From Gemmatimonadota bacterium (GTDB taxonomy: Bacteria; Gemmatimonadota; Gemmatimonadetes; Gemmatimonadales; GWC2-71-9): a stretch of 6,591 nucleotides of DNA. Positions 5,349 to 6,591 of the stretch are shown in pieces. The translations under genes were made by a program, and so were the position numbers. The notes beneath the pieces were generated by a model, which worked only from the letters and a program-made list of their open reading frames with translations, ran no database searches and was not told the DNA's origin. The stretch lies in assembly GCA_003222235.1 (NCBI GenBank), contig QHVD01000334.1, positions 1 to 6,591 of the forward strand, written 5' to 3'. Positions within the stretch are counted from its first letter, which is position 1. Each line of letters opens with the position of its first letter.

Positions 5349-5831
5349 TCAGTCCGGCTCCACCGGGGTGAACCCCGGCTTCTCGAACACGGTGCCCAGC
5401 ACGATCGTCGTGCGCGTGCTCATCTCCTTCTTTCCGGGACCGCGCAGGTCGCGCAGCAGTCCCTGCAGGCTCTCGATGTCTGGCGCCGCGACCTTGAGGA
5501 TGTAGCAGTCCTCGCCAGCCACGTGGTGGCATTCGAGCACGCCCGGGTTCCTCTCCATTTCGCGCATGCGCGGCTCGTCACCCACGTAGTCGGAGTTCGC
5601 GTAGCGCACCGCGACGAACGCCGTGACGGGATAGCCGACCTTCTTGCGGTCGAGTCGCGCCCCGTACCCGGTGATGTAACGAGACTCCTCGAGGCGCTTC
5701 ACGCGTTCCATGACCGCGGGCCGCGACAGCCCCACCGCGTCGGCGAGCGCCTGATAACTCGCACGCCCATCGCTCGCGAGCAGCCGCAGGATGTGGCGAT
5801 CCACGACGTCCAGCTCGGTCTTAATCGACAT
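5349..5831 (-). CDS. Lrp/AsnC-family transcriptional regulator
   Basis: A 160-aa DNA-binding protein, the usual length for the family. Residues 6-65 form the winged helix-turn-helix: LDVVDRHILRLLASDGRASYQALADAVGLSRPAVMERVKRLEE..YITGYGARLD. Here 'GRASYQALADAVGLSRPAVMERVKRLEE' is the classic AsnC/Lrp helix-turn-helix. Residues 68-150 form the ligand-binding RAM domain, including the VAGEDCYILKV segment (104-114) that contributes to the effector site, and TTIVLGTVFEK near the end. Members usually sense amino acids and often control the transporter or enzyme gene beside them. Here it is the first gene of an operon with an EamA transporter and a cysteine hydrolase, so autoregulation of that operon is the likely role. 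The ligand cannot be deduced. Confidence 0.94.
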   Translation of the reverse strand: MSIKTELDVVDRHILRLLASDGRASYQALADAVGLSRPAVMERVKRLEESRYITGYGARLDRKKVGYPVTAFVAVRYANSDYVGDEPRMREMERNPGVLECHHVAGEDCYILKVAAPDIESLQGLLRDLRGPGKKEMSTRTTIVLGTVFEKPGFTPVEPD

Positions 5832-5840
5832 TTAGCAGGT

Positions 5841-5870
5841 CCATTAGCTCTTTTCCCTACGAGACGTCAA
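5841..5870 (-). promoter_or_regulatory. Candidate promoter of the Lrp-EamA-hydrolase operon
   Basis: On the minus strand TTGACG (5870-5865) is a 5/6 match to the -35 consensus. Eighteen bases later TAATGG (5846-5841) is a weak -10; shifting two bases upstream gives GCTAAT with a 16-nt spacer. The implied start site lies within a few bases of the ATG at 5831, again a near-leaderless arrangement. No Shine-Dalgarno site is convincing. Confidence 0.4.
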
Positions 5871-5891
5871 CGCCTTGCCATCCATCAGAAA

Positions 5892-5902
5892 CTTATCATA
5901 AG
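5892..5902. promoter_or_regulatory. Palindrome CTTATCATAAG, candidate operator in the divergent region
   Basis: A perfect 5-bp inverted repeat around one central base, in the most AT-rich part of the window, between the regulator operon and larE. Read on the minus strand it contains TATGAT, a good -10 hexamer. Lrp-family proteins bind AT-rich dyads, so this is a plausible autoregulatory site, but only one copy is evident. Confidence 0.35.
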
Positions 5903-5955
5903 AGTAATCGGTTCCCAGGCTACTATCTATCCGTTTCTAGCGCTCGAATTGTCCT

Positions 5956-5984
5956 TTGCTGGGGACACGGTAAGTCGTTACTAT
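5956..5984 (+). promoter_or_regulatory. Promoter of larE, leaderless type
   Basis: TTGCTG (5956-5961), a 17-nt spacer, and TACTAT (5979-5984) make a reasonable sigma-70-type promoter. The -10 box ends 6 nt before the ATG at 5991, which puts the expected transcription start on the start codon itself. There is no ribosome binding site between. Confidence 0.55.
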
Positions 5985-5990
5985 TCCGCC

Positions 5991-6591
5991 ATGTCCGGCC
6001 CCGCCCCCCTCGGCCCCCCCGGCCCGCTCGGCGGCAGCGCCGAGCTCGGGGCCCTGCGCGAGCTGGTTGGCGCTTTCCCTTCCGTGCTGCTCGGCTACTC
6101 CGGTGGGGTCGATTCGGCGCTTCTAGCCGTCGTGCTGCGCCAGGAGCTGGGCTGGGCTCGCATGCTGGCGGCCATCGGCCGCAGCGCGTCGTACCCAGGA
6201 GTCCAGTGGGAGACGGCGCGCCGTGTGGCGGAGCGGTTCGACGTGCCCATCCTGGAGATCGATACCCACGAGCTCGAGGACCGGCGCTATCTGGCGAACC
6301 CGACCAATCGTTGCTTCTTCTGTAAGACCGAGCTGTGGAGCCGGCTCGTCCCGGAGGCCCGGGCGCGCGGGCTCGCCGTCGTGTGCGACGGCACCAACGC
6401 CGACGACTTGCGCGAGCACCGGCCTGGCTACGTGGCCGGGCGGCGGGCGGGAGTTCGCTCCCCGCTCGCCGAGGTCGGCATGACGAAGGCGGAGATCCGT
6501 GCAGCGTCGCGAGCGTTGGGGCTCCCGACCTGGGACGCGCCCGCGGCACCCTGCCTGTCGAGCCGGGTGGCGTACGGGCTGGCGATCACGC
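5991..6591 (+). CDS. larE: ATP-dependent sulfur transferase LarE, N-terminal 200 aa (3' end outside window)
   Basis: LarE inserts sulfur into the pyridinium-dithiocarboxylic acid mononucleotide precursor of the nickel-pincer cofactor used by lactate racemase and related enzymes; it acts in the cytoplasm. The visible part carries the PP-loop ATP-binding motif SGGVDS at residues 37-42, an NPTNRCFFCKTELW segment with Cys108 and Cys111, the CDGTNADDLREHRPG motif, and APAAPCLSSRVAYG with Cys188. Cys188 aligns with the sacrificial Cys176 of Lactobacillus plantarum LarE. Having all three cysteines is the pattern linked to [4Fe-4S]-type LarE proteins rather than the one-cysteine sacrificial type. The first ~18 residues are Pro/Gly-rich and atypical. 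The start is the ATG placed right after the promoter; the next in-frame ATG lies well after the PP-loop. The frame runs off the right edge. larB, larC or a LarA-type enzyme may lie downstream. Confidence 0.88.
   Translation, partial: MSGPAPLGPPGPLGGSAELGALRELVGAFPSVLLGYSGGVDSALLAVVLRQELGWARMLAAIGRSASYPGVQWETARRVAERFDVPILEIDTHELEDRRYLANPTNRCFFCKTELWSRLVPEARARGLAVVCDGTNADDLREHRPGYVAGRRAGVRSPLAEVGMTKAEIRAASRALGLPTWDAPAAPCLSSRVAYGLAIT

Noticed and set aside
4184..5371. 395-codon plus-strand frame over the transporter gene
   Set aside because: Its composition is that of an antisense shadow and the opposite strand encodes a clear EamA protein.

Overview
The window is GC-rich and probably comes from a Gemmatimonadota-like, Gram-negative-type bacterium. 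This is an inference from four things: a SusD/RagB outer-membrane protein, two small putative lipoproteins, very high third-position GC, and promoters whose -10 box lies only 6-8 nt upstream of the start codon with no Shine-Dalgarno site between. No rRNA, tRNA, CRISPR array, transposase or integrase is visible.

Layout. Positions 1-692 hold the C-terminal part of a SusD/RagB-family protein, open at the left edge. Positions 693-2212 look like an accessory patch. It starts with a 5'-truncated VapC-type PIN toxin remnant directly after the susD stop. Two diverged copies of a ~190-bp repeat follow (about 1003-1199 and 1663-1858, offset 660 bp), each followed immediately by one short same-strand gene. 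One encodes an Adhesin_E-like exported protein (1213-1626) and the other an unrecognised 118-aa protein (1856-2212). Positions 2213-2360 are a convergent intergenic stretch with two GC-rich hairpins. A small lipoprotein gene (minus) and an MscS-family channel gene (plus) then diverge from a short shared promoter region.

Positions 3789-5831 form a compact minus-strand operon read from right to left: an Lrp/AsnC-family regulator, an EamA (DMT) transporter 1 nt downstream, and an isochorismatase-like cysteine hydrolase 8 nt further on. This order suggests a small-molecule-responsive regulator controlling an exporter plus a hydrolase; the substrate cannot be read from sequence. A comparatively AT-rich 159-bp divergent region separates the operon from a plus-strand larE-type sulfur transferase gene, cut by the right edge, which carries three cysteines at diagnostic positions.

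The least explained part is the repeat/small-gene arrangement at 1003-2212. It resembles a cassette array, but the repeats do not match the attC core consensus and no recombinase is present, so no new system is claimed. Other items worth checking are the three-cysteine LarE, an 8-bp tandem repeat that forms the C-terminal tail of the transporter, and the leaderless-type promoters.
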